In this document: piece after piece, positions 1-10,908 of the stretch
Position numbering within the stretch: position 1 is the stretch's first letter
Layout: each line of letters starts with the position of its first letter
Source: Cercis canadensis
Lineage: Eukaryota; Streptophyta; Magnoliopsida; Fabales; Fabaceae
Length of the DNA: 64,000 nucleotides
Assembly (NCBI GenBank): GCA_003255065.1
Contig: QAOA01004566.1
Location: 268,987 to 332,986, forward strand
Direction of reading: 5' to 3'
The notes under the pieces: model-generated
What the model saw: only the letters and a program-made list of their open reading frames with translations
Told to the model about the DNA's origin: nothing
Databases searched by the model: none
Translations under genes and position numbers: made by a program

Positions 1-744
1 CACAAAAAATAAATCAAAGACTAAAGTGACATTTGATAAATAATTCATGAACAAAAAAAATTAACTCAAAAATTTATTCTTTCAAAGTATAATTCACCGA
101 TCATTGATAGATAAATGTTTTGATGATAACTACATTCATTATTTCTCGATCTCTAACTTTTCACTGTTTCACTTTTTAATTTTTTCTGTCTTTTAAAATT
201 TAATACTTTGGATTAATTTTTTTCCCAATACACACATCATTGTTGCCTCAGTTACAACATATGTATTAAACCCAAATTAAGTCATATTAGTACATAGCTG
301 CCTCATGTATTAAAATGCTTTCTTTGTACTATTTGCTAATACTCACCTTATGATGTAAACTTCAGTGTTGTAAACCAAAATAATATTTCTTTGAAATATT
401 TTTTTTAAAAGATTATTGTCAATTCAAAATCTTCAAAATATTCCATATATAGAGGCTTCAAAATTTTCGTAAACCAATTTTATCTATATAAAAGAAATTT
501 TGTCACACTAAAATTAACATTCTATACATAGAATAAGCAATGAAAAATTTCACATGAGAATCTTAAATATTGTGGCAGTAACACATAAGACTTCATTATG
601 GATCTGTACTTGAAGGGTATAATCAATTTGTTTTAATAAACTTTGAAAGATTATTTGTGAAGACATCAAGCCATAATGAAGGAACTAGCTAGAAACTCTT
701 ATTTAGAATATGACTCAATTAACCAAGCAACTTGTAGCTAAGTA
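1..744. other. AT-rich intergenic DNA, no gene seen
   Basis: No open frame with recognisable protein similarity, no RNA gene and no clear repeat structure was found on either strand. The stretch is AT-rich with many short homopolymer runs. Confidence 0.6.
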
Positions 745-1165
745 ATACTGAGGTTTGAAGGTTGCAATAAATACTCCTAGAGGAGGGTGAATAAGAGTTT
801 TCAAAATTTAAAACTAAATCAGTTCTAAAACACATATATCTTCAATATTCAGTTCTCTTCAAGAACTAATTCTCTAACCTTAAGAACTAGTTCTCTGATA
901 AACAGAATTCAACAGAGAAAAAGGGCTAGATAAAACACTTAAGACCAGAAGAAGAGCGATTCAGAAAATTATACTCATGCAACAAAAGCACATATAAATC
1001 TCAGAAATGCAAATAACTTATAATTAAAGGGATGAAAGCAGAAAGAGATTTGCAAGAGATTTTTTATTGTGGTTCAGCAACATTGTCTACATTCACTTCT
1101 CCCAAATGCATGGAGTTTCACTAAAATCCGAGTTTAGTTGTCAAAGCTTCTCTAAGCTTTGCGTC
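745..1165. repeat. Left half of an older repeat split by the retrotransposon
   Basis: This stretch and 11350-12195 form one unit once the gypsy element is removed. Both halves share phrases such as tttagttgtc(c)aagctt, and both are rich in A/C/T with short internal repeats (for example ttctcaag / agaactagttct). It contains no coding frame. I cannot assign the family; it may be part of a non-autonomous LTR element. The boundary at 745 is approximate. Confidence 0.35.
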
Positions 1166-1606
1166 TGACGATGCCTGAGTTGCAGGTCGGGTTATGTCAC
1201 ACGGAGCTTCGAAGATGACAAGGGTTTTTGACGGTTTTGGAGATCTCCGAGGTTGGTAAGTCCCGAGGTTGTTGAATGACGAGGTCGATGTGCCTTGAGG
1301 TCGGCTAAGACCGAGGTTCCCTGAAATAGGAAAAAGGTGGGCCGGATTCTTATTTCCGGACTCTAAAGATTAAGTTAGTTCGTTCCGATCTTGACAATGT
1401 AGATCAAGCAAGTTTTTCGGATTCCCTCACCTTTGATAGCAGGGGCTATTTATAGGAGAAATTCGGGTCTTCTGGCGGTTTGCCCAAGGCGAGCTGGCAG
1501 GTCATATAATGGGCTACCGGGTCGCTCAGTATATTTAATAATTCAAGGGACCTCTAGCTTATTAGGCCTTTGTCCTACTTTTGGGCTTTTGGGATGGTCC
1601 ATTACA
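1166..1606 (-). repeat. 3' LTR of the gypsy element (left copy)
   Basis: 441 bp, beginning TGACGATG and ending CCATTACA on the plus strand. In element orientation this is the canonical TG...CA. It aligns without gaps to 10909-11349 at about 95.5% identity by hand count. It contains the same CTATTTATAG block that reads as a TATA box on the minus strand. Confidence 0.95.
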
Positions 1607-1620
1607 CTTGCCCCTCGAGA
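1607..1620 (-). other. Polypurine tract of the gypsy element
   Basis: Directly inside the 3' LTR, the minus strand reads TCTCGAGGGGCAAG, a purine-rich stretch in the position of the plus-strand priming site. Confidence 0.65.
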
Positions 1621-1708
1621 GCTCGGATTTCGGAACCACGATCTCTGAGTTATAGGTTAGTATAAAAATGACTTCTTTCCGATGACTTTTCCTTTTCTTC
1701 TAATTTGC

Positions 1709-1898
1709 CACGTGTTTGACTTTTACTGGTAGTAGGTTTGAGGGCAATGATGGCTGCCAGAAATAGCGTGTCTCGAGGCAAAAAAAGGCTATTATAGATG
1801 TGACGTTTGTACTTCCCGAGTTAACAACGGCGATTCCCTGGCCGTAGGATCCAGATTATATTGGACGGGTGGATGAAAAATCCCTTATGGTATAAATA
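1709..1898 (+). promoter_or_regulatory. Putative plus-strand promoter for the extra ORF
   Basis: Between the 3' LTR and the extra ORF the plus strand carries a TATAAATA box at 1891-1898 and a CACGTG G-box core at 1709-1714. Transcription would start near 1920-1930, about 130 bases before the first long open frame at 2059. The direction is opposite to gag-pol. This rests on sequence motifs only; no transcript evidence is available here. Confidence 0.45.
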
Positions 1899-2058
1899 GG
1901 GAAGTTTCTGATTTCACCCAAATTTTGAAAAGGACGTTTGAGAAGTTTTGCTAGGTCGGAGAAAACTAGAGAACTTTTAGGGACTCTCTTCAGCAAACCG
2001 AAGCTCGAAATTTGTTAAAACAGGTAGACCTTTCTGCCTATTTTTTACTAGATCTTTC

Positions 2059-4186
2059 TTGGCGAGTTTCTTTCCTGAAGATATGGGATCTTCTGATAAA
2101 ACTCCCCAAGATATTCCTAGGTGCTCTCGGGGAAACAATGTCGGGGTTTCTTCCTCTTCTCAGGTCTCTGTGCCTTTCTTTGTTCAATCGTCTATTAGGA
2201 CTACTAGGTCTTCTATTCGGTCTAGAGATATAAAGAATCTGAAAGATAATTTTCCCGAGATAGACTGGAACTGCCACCATTTCGACCTGGAGGCATCTCC
2301 TCGAGATTCTCCTGTCTGTGAGAGTTGTCCTCACAACGATTTCTTTATTTTTAACTTAGCATATATGGATAGGGCTAGAGCCGAGCTCCCCCTAACTGAA
2401 TTCGAGGTAGATTTTTTTTCAAAAGATAAATGCAGCTCCCTCTTAGCTTCATTCGAATGGGTGGAGTTTTCTCCGAGCTTTTCAAAATATGTGTGTTCTG
2501 CTGTCAGTAAACGCCCGAGTGGACATTTTTTTTCCATTTTTTTACTTTAAAAGATGTTAAAGATTCCGACCAGGATTTTATATATGTAGTGAGCCACCCT
2601 CGATTGTGCTTAATGAAGCTTTTCGACGAGTCGGCTAAGGGCTGGAAGGATCAATTCTTTCGGGTAACAGTTCCGATCTGGGATGGGGTACCCAGACCGG
2701 ACAAGACTTTTTGGACGAGTATGGGAAACCCTGTTTTCCCTTGAGGTGGGTTCAGTATGTGAATAAAGGGTGAGCGCGCTCTATGGATGAATATGATCCA
2801 GAAGCTCGTCGTATTATAGGAATTATTTCCGAGCTTACATACAGTAAATCCGACCAAGTCAGGCTAAAAGCAAAAGATTTAATTGGTTGGTATCTGGCTG
2901 CTTGTAGTTTTTGTTTTTTTAAAAGAATTGTTAATATGACTAATTGGTTTTGGCTTCTATGCATGCAGATGAGAGAATCAGCAAGGACGAGATGGTGAGA
3001 TTATCCAAGCTGGCTAAGTTTGGAGGGGCGGTGCCGAGAGGTGGACCGGTCATTAGAGACGTGGAGGAAACCGCCGTCCGGGCAGCTAAGCCCTCTCGGA
3101 TTATAGCTGCAGAATCGGTTTTGGTGGTGCCGGCTGACAGGGCTCGAGGGAAGCGTCCTGTAGAAGAGGATCCTTCGGACGATCTTAGGAGGAGGGATCG
3201 GGGAGAACGTGGATCTAAAAAGCACAAACCCTCGCACTCTGAGCATGCTCGAATGGGCACTTCTTCCAGCCGACCGCGACAAGAGACCTCGACCGAGGTC
3301 AGACCCCTCGATCTTTTTACCGCCGAGCTAGCCAGTGGTAATCCTACCCACTCGAGTCATTCATTTTGGAATACTCGGTTTACCGTTCAGGATAGGGTGG
3401 ACTCAATTCTGCCGGCGACCGATGTTGATAGGGTGAGTCATTCCTCCGTCGATCAGTTGATCAAATACCTCCTTACCAATGCCACTCGAGACTTAGCTGC
3501 GATCCGAGGTGTGCAGAAAAAGTTGGGAGACCTTGCCACTCTCTAGAAGTTGCAAGATGAAGAGCAGCTGCTTCGGGTTGAAAAAGACTCGGCTTTGGAT
3601 GCTCTGAAGAAAGCTGAGGATGAGAACCGGCTTTTGAGGGAGGAGAAGGAAAATCTTGAGATTTAGCAACTAGCTCCGGCCCTTGAAGCTCATAATAAAG
3701 TCAAGGCAGAGAACAGACAACTCCGTCTTGATATATAAGAGCTGGAAGAGTGGCATGAAGCTGGCACAAAAGAGATCGAGCACACCCTCTTTATTGCCAA
3801 AGAAGTTCAAAGAAAAGAAGGCGAGTTACGGAACAAGATGCTTCACCGGCTTGAACGTGCTCGCTAGTCAAAACAAAGGCAAAGAGAGCACGCTGAACTG
3901 AAGATAGGGCAAAATTATGCCTCTGCTTTTAAGGAAGGGTTTGATCACACCGTTAACTAGGCAAAACTGCAATTTCCTGACCTTAACGAAAACCAGATGG
4001 CTTACTTTAAGAAGATCAAAGGTGGCCAGCTGGTTGACGAGAGTGAAGGCGAGGAGGATGATGGAGGCGATGATTCAGTCCTGAAAGTGGAAGTGTCGCT
4101 GGAGGATTACGACACCCCTTCTAATGGCGAGGAAGAGATTTTATCCAAAACGGAGGGGGGAATTAATGTAGATGTAGGCTTTAGTT
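2059..4186 (+). pseudogene. Extra antisense ORF of the Tat element (gypsy-type 'putative transposase' family), broken
   Basis: An almost continuous plus-strand coding stretch opposite to gag-pol. The N-terminal part includes the acidic-aromatic block FEVDFFSKD and, near 2630-2700, a KGWKDQFFRV block like that of the plant family named putative gypsy-type transposon (PF04195-like). The middle part (2944-3546) is basic (EEDPSDDLRRRDRGERG). The C-terminal part is coiled-coil-like (KKAEDENRLLREEKEN) and ends in an acidic tail (ESEGEEDDGGDD) at 4186. Premature stops lie near 2548, 2741, 3544, 3664, 3736, 3865 and 3958. The function of such ORFs is not known. Its own TATA box upstream suggests independent expression when intact. 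Confidence 0.75.
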
Positions 4187-4199
4187 AGAAAGTATTTTT

Positions 4200-4480
4200 A
4201 GATTTGGAATATGTACAAGTTTTTAAATATCAATGAGAACGATGTCTTTTTTACCTTTACCTTTGAATTTCGTATTATTGAAAGAATAAGATCGGATATT
4301 TGAGATATAATTTTCCCAAAAATTTAGCCCAGAGAAAATCGCAACTAGATACTAAGTTTTAAATAAATCAGGTTTACTGAACGAGTAATGAAATTTAAGA
4401 ATGAGAAAACATTTCAACTTTTCACGAATGTTTTTGGTTGATCAATTTACTCGTTTGTTTAGATCAGTTTGCTTTTTGTG
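4200..4480. other. Spacer between extra ORF and tandem array
   Basis: AT-rich, no coding frame. It probably holds the 3' untranslated region of the extra ORF. A diverged half-copy of the 42-bp unit is visible near 4462-4480. Confidence 0.4.
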
Positions 4481-5403
4481 AGAATTTACAAACTTTGATT
4501 GAGATCGGTTTGTACTTATGATGGAGTTTACAAACTTTGATCGAGATCGGTTTGTACTCACAATGGAGTTTACAAACTTTGATTGAGATCGGTTCGTACT
4601 TGCGATGAAGTTTACAAACTTTGATTGAGATCGGTTTGTACTCGTGATGGAGTTTACAAACTTTGATTGAGATCGGTTTGTACTTGCGATGAAGTTTACA
4701 AACTTTGATTGATATCAGTTTGTAGAGATCGGTTTGTACTCGCGATGGAGTTTACAAACTTTGATTAATATCGGTTTGTACTCGCGATGAAATTTACAAA
4801 CTTTGATTGAGATCGATTTGTACTCGCGATAGAGTTTACAAACTTTGATTGATATCGGTTTGTACTCGCGATGGAGTTTACAAACTTTGATTGATATCGG
4901 TTTGTACTCGCGATAGAGTTTACAAACTTTGATTGATATGGTTCGTACTCGCGATGGAGTTTACAAACTTTGATGGAGATCGGTTCGTACTCGTGATGGA
5001 GTTTACAACTTTGATTGAGATCGGTTTGTATGGAGTTTACAAACTTTGATTGATATCAGTTTGTACTCGCGATGGAGTTTACAAACTTTGATTGATATCG
5101 GTTCGTACTCGCGATGGAGTTTACAAACTTTGATTGAGATCGGTTCGTACTCGCGATGGAGTTTACAAACTTTGATTGATATCGGTTCGTACTCGCGATG
5201 GAGTTTACAAACTTTGATAGAGATTGGTTCGTACTCGCGATGGAGTTTACAACTTTGATTGAAATCGGTTTGTACTCGCAATGGAGTTTACAAACTTTGA
5301 TTAATATCGGTTTCTACTCGCGATGGAGTTTACAAACTTTGATTGATATCGGTTTGTACTCGCGATGAAGTTTACAAACTTTGATGGAGATCTGTTTGTA
5401 TTT
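4481..5403. repeat. Tandem array, about 22 copies of a 42-bp unit, inside the gypsy element
   Basis: The consensus unit begins GAGTTTACAAACTTTGATTG and ends GTTTGTACTCGCGATG, 42 bp in all. Copies differ at a few sites (ttgagatcgg / ttgatatcgg). One copy near 4700-4745 has a 14-bp partial duplication and a few are shortened by 1-8 bp. Because 42 is a multiple of three, frames stay open across several copies: the minus strand gives a 14-residue repeat with the core REYEPISIKVCKLH at 5003-5281. It lies between the integrase end and the extra ORF, a place where Tat-lineage elements are known to carry minisatellites. I see no evidence that the peptide is made. Confidence 0.9.
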
Positions 5404-5419
5404 TAAAAGGAAATGTTAC

Positions 5420-6690
5420 TCTTCATATATTCGGAGATTACTTACATTCAAAGTTCGGGAGATTGGAATCCCTTCTATAGTTAGGAGCTTATACGCCCAT
5501 TTTCTAAGGGATTCGTCTACTCTGTACGGGCCCTCCTAGTTGGGGGCCAATTTGCCCTCATTGAGGTGTTTTCTTGTGATGGAGGCTTTTCGGAGAACGA
5601 GTTCACCTGATCGGAAATTCTTAGCTTGGACTTTTGTGTTATAATATCGGGTGATTCTTTCTTTGTATGCCAACATTTTGATTTTGGCCTTTTCCTTTTC
5701 TTCGTCAAGCAACTCCAGATTTGTGTACATTGCCTCTTGATTTTGTTTGGTATCGAAATGCTCTCTTCTGAAGCTTGGCTCTCCGACTTCTACAAGTATC
5801 ATTGCTTCAGCCCCATATGTAAGTTTATAGGGCGATTCTTTGGTGGAGGTCTGAGGGGTTGTTGGGTAAGACCATAGTACCCAAGGGAGCTCTTCCGTCC
5901 ATCTGCTTTTGGTGTGGCTCAGCCTTTTTTTCAGCCCTTCTAAAATTATCCGGTTTGCTGCCTCGACTTGTCCATTAACTTGAGGGTGTTCAACCGAAGT
6001 AAAATTCAGCTTTATCTGTAAATCGGCGCAAAAAGATCAGAATCCATGATTGGTGAATTGGGTCCCGTTGTTCGTGGTTATTATATGTGGGATTCCGAAC
6101 CTGCAAATGATAAATATTTGAAGGAACTTTTTAGCATTTTTTGTCGTGATTTTGGCCAAGGGCTCTGCCTCGATCCATTTAGAAAAATAATCTATTGCGA
6201 CGATTAAGTATTTCTTTTGTCTGGTTGCTATGGGGAAAATACCCAGGAGGTCGAGACCCCATCGACAAAATGGCTAAGGTTCGACCATAGTGAATAGGTC
6301 GAAAGACTGCACTTGGTGGACATGCGTAAATTTTTGACATTTGTCACATTTTCGAACGAGTTCGGAGGAGTCAACCCGCATAGTTGGCCAATAATATCCA
6401 GCTCGGAGGACTTTGGTTGCCAGGGACCGTGCTTCTATGTGATGCCTGCATATTCCTAGGTGAATTTCCTGTAACACATAGGAAGAATGCTCTGGAGCCA
6501 AACATTTAAGAAGCGGGGTATAATATCCACGTTTGTACAGGATGTCGCTTTCTAAACAATAAGTACACACAATTCTCTGTAGTTTTCGAGCTTCGGTTTT
6601 TTCACGAGGTAGCTCTCCTGTTTGGAAGTAACGAATGATCGGGGACATCCAAGATGACTGTTCCATGTCTATGGCAGTTATTTTATCGTA
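5420..6690 (-). pseudogene. Integrase of the gypsy element, inactive
   Basis: Reading leftwards from 6666: a zinc-binding HHCC region (HLGICRHH ... CDKCQKF) around 6330-6480, then the core with WGLDLLG and VAIDYFSKWIEAEP (first catalytic Asp), then TTNNGTQF at about 6055-6075, then the HPQVNGQVEAANR block with the catalytic Glu near 5960-6000, and a C-terminal part ending with EGPYRV near 5500. The second catalytic Asp (normally DNGTQF) is Asn here at 6070-6072, a G-to-A change. In-frame stops lie near 6271 (Trp to TAG), 6042 (probably Arg CGA to TGA) and 5533. When active it would insert the cDNA into the host genome. Confidence 0.9.
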
Positions 6691-6729
6691 CGTGATACTC
6701 GGATGGAGGAGAGTTTCCTATATGACAGT

Positions 6730-7150
6730 CTGATTGTGGCTGGGTTTTTTACTGCTAGCTAGCTTGGAAAGAATGTCAGCTCGGGTATTCTTCGCTCGTG
6801 GGATGTGGTATACTTCGATTGTTTTAAGCTTATTAAGGTAAATTTTGACTTTGTCCAAATACTTAGCCATTTATGGGTCTTTTGCCTGGTATTCTCCTTT
6901 TATTTGGCTAGCAACCAATTGCGAGTCGGTTTGGACCTTGAGGGTTTCAGCCCCAAGCTCCAGAGCTAAACGCAGGCCGGCTATAAGCGCCTCATACTGT
7001 GCTTGATTGTTAGAAACTGTAAATTCAAAACGTAGTGATTGTTCGATTATCACACCTTCCGGCCCTTCTACCACTATTCCAGCCCCTCTTCCTTTGAGAT
7101 TGGAATATCCGTCTACTGAAAGTGTCTATCTGAAAGGGTTTTCTAACTCG
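6730..7150 (-). pseudogene. Second (archaeal-type) RNase H of the Tat element, broken
   Basis: The frame contains SVDGYSNLKGRGAGIVV, NNQAQYEALIAGLRLALELG and VQTDSQLVASQIKGEY, which give the D-E-D acidic residues of the archaeal-like RNase H found only in Tat-lineage elements. It continues with VYHIPRAKNTRADILSKLA. Stops interrupt it near 7118 (Trp TAG), near 6870 and near 6718. Intact, the domain would degrade the RNA strand of the RNA-DNA hybrid during reverse transcription. Confidence 0.8.
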
Positions 7151-7272
7151 GAATAGGGAGCTTCAGGTCGAGTGAGCTCAACTACAAAATCGGTGAGAGA
7201 TTGGGCTTTGATAGCCCCTCTTCTTTCATAGGTGATTGTGTGTTCAGAGAGTTCCACAAACCATCCAAGCAT

Positions 7273-8430
7273 TCATCCTGCCAGGTCAGGTTTTTGAAGT
7301 ATCTGCCGGATTAGTTGATCGGTGCGGACAGTTATGATATGGTTCTGAAAATATGGTCGTAAATGCTGTGCTGAAAGGAGGAAAGCATAAGCCAGCTTTT
7401 TGATATTGCGATATTTGAGTTCAGAAGCTTGCAGGGCATGACTGGTGTAGTATATAGGAAATTGCAAGTTGGCTTCTTCTCGAACTAAGGCCGAGCTCAC
7501 TGCCTGATCGCTACTGGCTAGGTATATGAACAAAGTTTCCCCCTGCTTTGGTTTAGAAAGAATGGGCGGGCAATTCAAGTATTCTTTTAATTGGTTGAAG
7601 GCCTGTTGACATTCTTCTGTCCATTGAAAATGTTTAATCTTTTTGAGGGCTTTGAAGAAAGTGAGAGCTTTGTCTGCCGATCTGGACATGAACCTAAAAA
7701 GAGCGGCAATTCTTCCAGCCAGTCTCTGGACTTCACAAATGGTTCTGGGTGGCTCCATGTTTATAATAGCTTTGCACTTATCGGGGTTAGCCTCGATACC
7801 CCTGTGAGTTAACATGAAACCGAGGAATTTTTCTGCTTCTACGCCGAAGGCGCACTTAGAAGGATTCAACCGCATATTGTGTTTTCGGAGTTTGGTGAAT
7901 GCTTCTTTTAGGTCTATTATATGTCGATCATCGGAATTGGATTTGACAAGCATGTCATCGACATAAACCTCCACGTTTCTGCCGATCTTTTTTTACAAGA
8001 CCTGGTCTATCAACCTTTGATAGGTTGCTCCTGCATTTTTTAAACCAAATGGCATCACTGTGTAGCAATATATGGCCCTTTCGGTGATGAATGTCATTTT
8101 CTCCTCGTCGTCGGGATGCATTTTAATTTGGTTATATCCAGAGTATGCATCTATAAAACTTAAAAGTTTATATCCCAATGCCTTATCGACGAGTTTATCA
8201 ATGCTAGGGAGCGGATATGGGTCCTTGGGGCAAATTTTATTGAGGTCGGAGAAATCCGCGCACAGTCGCCATTTGCCATTTGGTTTTTTGAGCATTACTA
8301 CGTTAGAAAGTCAAGTCGCGTAGGGTATTTCCCTTATGAACTCAGCATCAAAGAGCTTTCGTACCTCCTCTTGGATTGCTTTCTGCTTCTCGGGGTCGAC
8401 AACTCATTTTTTTTAGGAGACAGGTTTAGC
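7273..8430 (-). pseudogene. Reverse transcriptase and first RNase H of the gypsy element, broken
   Basis: The palm begins with KKPNGKWRLCADFSDLNK (8230-8295), followed by SFIDAYSGYNQIKMHP and MPFGLKNAGATYQR, and the catalytic VYVDDM at about 7951-7968. Connection and first RNase H follow, with TRHRGIEANPDKCKAI-like text and a weak gypsy RNase H (LFIYLASSDQAVSSALVREE, DELKYRNIKKLA-like) to 7273. In-frame stops interrupt it near 8310 (Trp TGA within the N-terminal RT block), near 7990 just before the YVDD block, and near 7270 (Arg CGA to TGA). Active-site Asp residues remain. Confidence 0.9.
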
Positions 8431-8637
8431 ATTTGCATTTATAGCAAGCTTATGACAGATGAAATTTGGGTCAATACCTGGTATGTCTGATGCTGTCCAT
8501 GCGAACAGGTCGGCATTGGCAGCTAGGAGGTCAGTGAGCTTCTTGATTTTTTCAGGAGCCATGTTGGATCCTATTTGGACTGTCTGACCTTGATTTTCCC
8601 CTATCTGAAAAGGTTTTAGATCCCCTTGTGGCGCAGG

Positions 8638-9168
8638 TCAAAGCTCAACTTTTAATTCTCTGTTATCGAGTTCTTGAATAGGAGTTTGTGCACTTGTTCC
8701 GACTTGATTGGTTATTAGATGAGCCGGAGGTCGAGAATAGTCTATGGTGAGACTTATGTTATAGCATGTTCTGCCCCGAAGTTGGTCTCCCCTAGCTTGA
8801 CTGACTTTTCCTAGTGTCGTCGGGAATTTGAGCAAGAGGTGTTTTGTTGAGACTATAGCTTCCAAGCAGTTGAGAGATGGTCGGCTGAGAATGACATTAT
8901 ATGCTGACGGACAGTCTACTACTAGGAATCTGACTGTCGCATTGGCGAAGTTGGGATATTCCCCTATGGTGACCCGAAGAGCAATGGTGCCTTTAACTTC
9001 TACCTGTGCTCCTGAGAATCCAACGAGAGTCCCAGGGTAGTATTCTAAATCAGACTGTGGAATACCGAGCTTATGTAATGTTCGGTAAAAAAGAATATCT
9101 GCCGAGCTTCCTTGGTCCACCAAAATCTTTCGGACCTCGTAATTTGCTACGAAACAAGATATGACCAC
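8638..9168 (-). pseudogene. Aspartic protease region of the gypsy element
   Basis: A 176-residue open frame with the active-site block KILVDQGSSADILF around 9050-9130, followed by the beta-rich fold and a VDCPSAYNVILSRPSLN block typical of plant gypsy protease/linker regions. The Asp is followed by Gln-Gly rather than Thr/Ser-Gly, a variant I recall from other plant gypsy elements of this group. It sits between gag and RT, and the surrounding polyprotein frame is interrupted. It would cleave the Gag-Pol polyprotein. Confidence 0.8.
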
Positions 9169-9462
9169 GAGATTGTCATGCTCTCGGTCGATGCTAGCGT
9201 TGTCATTGCCTGAAAAGGAGATAACCGTGACTTTTCAATTTTTCCAGACTGTAGTAGAGGTGTTGAAAACTTCTTTCTTGTGACGAGCTGCGGCTCGCTC
9301 ATGCCTTTTTCTAGAGGATTTGGAGATACCGCCACCTGCGAATCCTCCTGCAATTGTGTTTATGATGCCAGTGGCATTACGCCTTGGATCATCTTGTGGG
9401 GTGGGTTTCCGGCGCGGCGGAGATTGGCTTTTATGTCTGTTTCGACTTGTATTAGGATTCCT

Positions 9463-10856
9463 CTAAGGAGATCTTGATGGATATTGGCTATCCCTGCTTT
9501 GCGGTTTGGGGACTGATATTGGAATTTCAGCTCGAAATTTCTGCAAATATCCCTTTCGGATTAGATCCTCAATAAGATTACGGAGATGTCTGTAATCGTC
9601 GGTACTATGGCCGCGGCCTTGGTGGAAAGCGTAATACTTTTCTTTGTCCGCATCGACGTCCCCTTTTGGCTGTGGGAGCTGGGCTAACTTTGTTTGACAT
9701 ATCTCCTCCAGTACCCGAGTTTTAAACTGATTGAGAGGGGTAAAAGATTCAAACCGAGGAAGGATAGGGGATTTGTCTCTCCGACCTGTTTTGCGATCTT
9801 CCGTTGGTTTTTTATCTTTTTTATTTTTCTCCGATTCTCCTAGCACTTCTTCTAGGTTAATATGCTTGGAGGTCATAGTTAGGAGTTCGGACAAGCTTTC
9901 AGGAGGGTCAAGGGTTAGTCTTTCATGAAGTCGATCGGGGCGGAGCCCTGCCTGGATGGCGTGCATCGTTACTGAATCGGTTAGGTCCCAAATTTGCAAA
10001 GAGAGCTTAGTATAATGATTCATGTAGTCTTTTAAAGATTCTGCTTCCCCTTGCTTGAGGGTGGCCAATATGGCGGAAAAGCGTTGATGAGTTACGCTGG
10101 TGGAAAAACGGGCTACCAGGAATTCGGACATTTGACTGAAGCTAGTGATGCTAGTTGGGGGGAGATTTGAGAACTATTGAAAGGCTGCCCGACGTAAGGT
10201 AGTGGGGAAAGCCTGACACATGACCTCATCTGCTGATCCAGTTGGGAGCATAATAGAGTTAAAGTTTTCTAAATGCTCCCTAGGATCGGAGGAGCCATCA
10301 AAAGGCTCAAGCTGGGGTAATCAGAAACCAACTGGTACTTGATAATCCATTATAGGCTGGGTGAACGGATGTCAGCCTACTCTCCTGTATTTTTCAGGGC
10401 TGCCCTAAGAGAATGCAGGAGAGCTTTCGGAGTAAAGAAGACTGTCCCTATGTGGGTGGAATGAGGTTTCGGGGCCACTCCAACATATTCCTGGTCAGCT
10501 ATTTGCCAAATTTGACTCGCTGCCTATCATCTCGACAGATGGTTGGTAGAGCGGTGTGTCCTCTGTTTGCCCATTTTTGGAGGAATCCTGTTTTTTCTTG
10601 AATTCTACTATTTCAGCCTTATCTTCCGCTTTCTCGCGTTTTAGAGTTTTGATTTCTTGTAGAAGGTATTGCAGAGTATTGCCGATTTACTCAGGGCGGG
10701 ATTCTTCCAGGGGGAGTTTTGCAAATTGTCTCCAAATGGCCCGCAGACTTGTTTGTCCCTGGGGGGCGTGGTTTGGCTCTCCCTGACAGGAGGAGGTGGA
10801 ATGCTGGGAGTTGGTGGGGCGTTCGTACCCATAATGCCGAACTCAGGATCAGCCAA
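9463..10856 (-). pseudogene. gag of the gypsy element, broken by stops
   Basis: It starts at 10856 with MADPEFGIMGTNAPP and a proline-rich head, followed by a coiled-coil-like KTLKREKAEDKAEI stretch. The capsid region has the Tat/gypsy signature LEPFDGSSDPREHLENF and AFPTTLRRAAFQ-stop-FSNLPP, where a Trp codon has become TAG near 10171. The longest open part is 9463-10131 (222 aa), with a basic linker (ESEKNKKDKKPTEDRKTGRRDK) and a CxxH-like YYAFHQGRGHSTDDYRHLRN block near the C-terminus. Further stops lie near 10320, 10365 and 10405. Intact Gag would form the virus-like particle. Confidence 0.88.
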
Positions 10857-10888
10857 TGAGATTTGTAGGTGTTAGGAGAAAACTTCGA

Positions 10889-10906
10889 TTCCCACAGACG
10901 GCGCCA
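10889..10906 (-). other. Primer-binding site of the gypsy element
   Basis: Two bases inside the 5' LTR the minus strand begins TGGCGCCGTCTGTGGGAA. TGGCGCC is a usual start of the tRNA-complementary site in plant gypsy elements. The exact tRNA is not assigned here. Confidence 0.8.
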
Positions 10907-10908
10907 AA

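Noticed and set aside
5003-5281. 92-residue repetitive protein with a 14-residue repeat
   Set aside because: It arises only because the 42-bp tandem unit is divisible by three; the opposite strand gives an equally repetitive frame.
4481-5403. CRISPR-like array
   Set aside because: Units are contiguous without unique spacers and lie within a plant retrotransposon.
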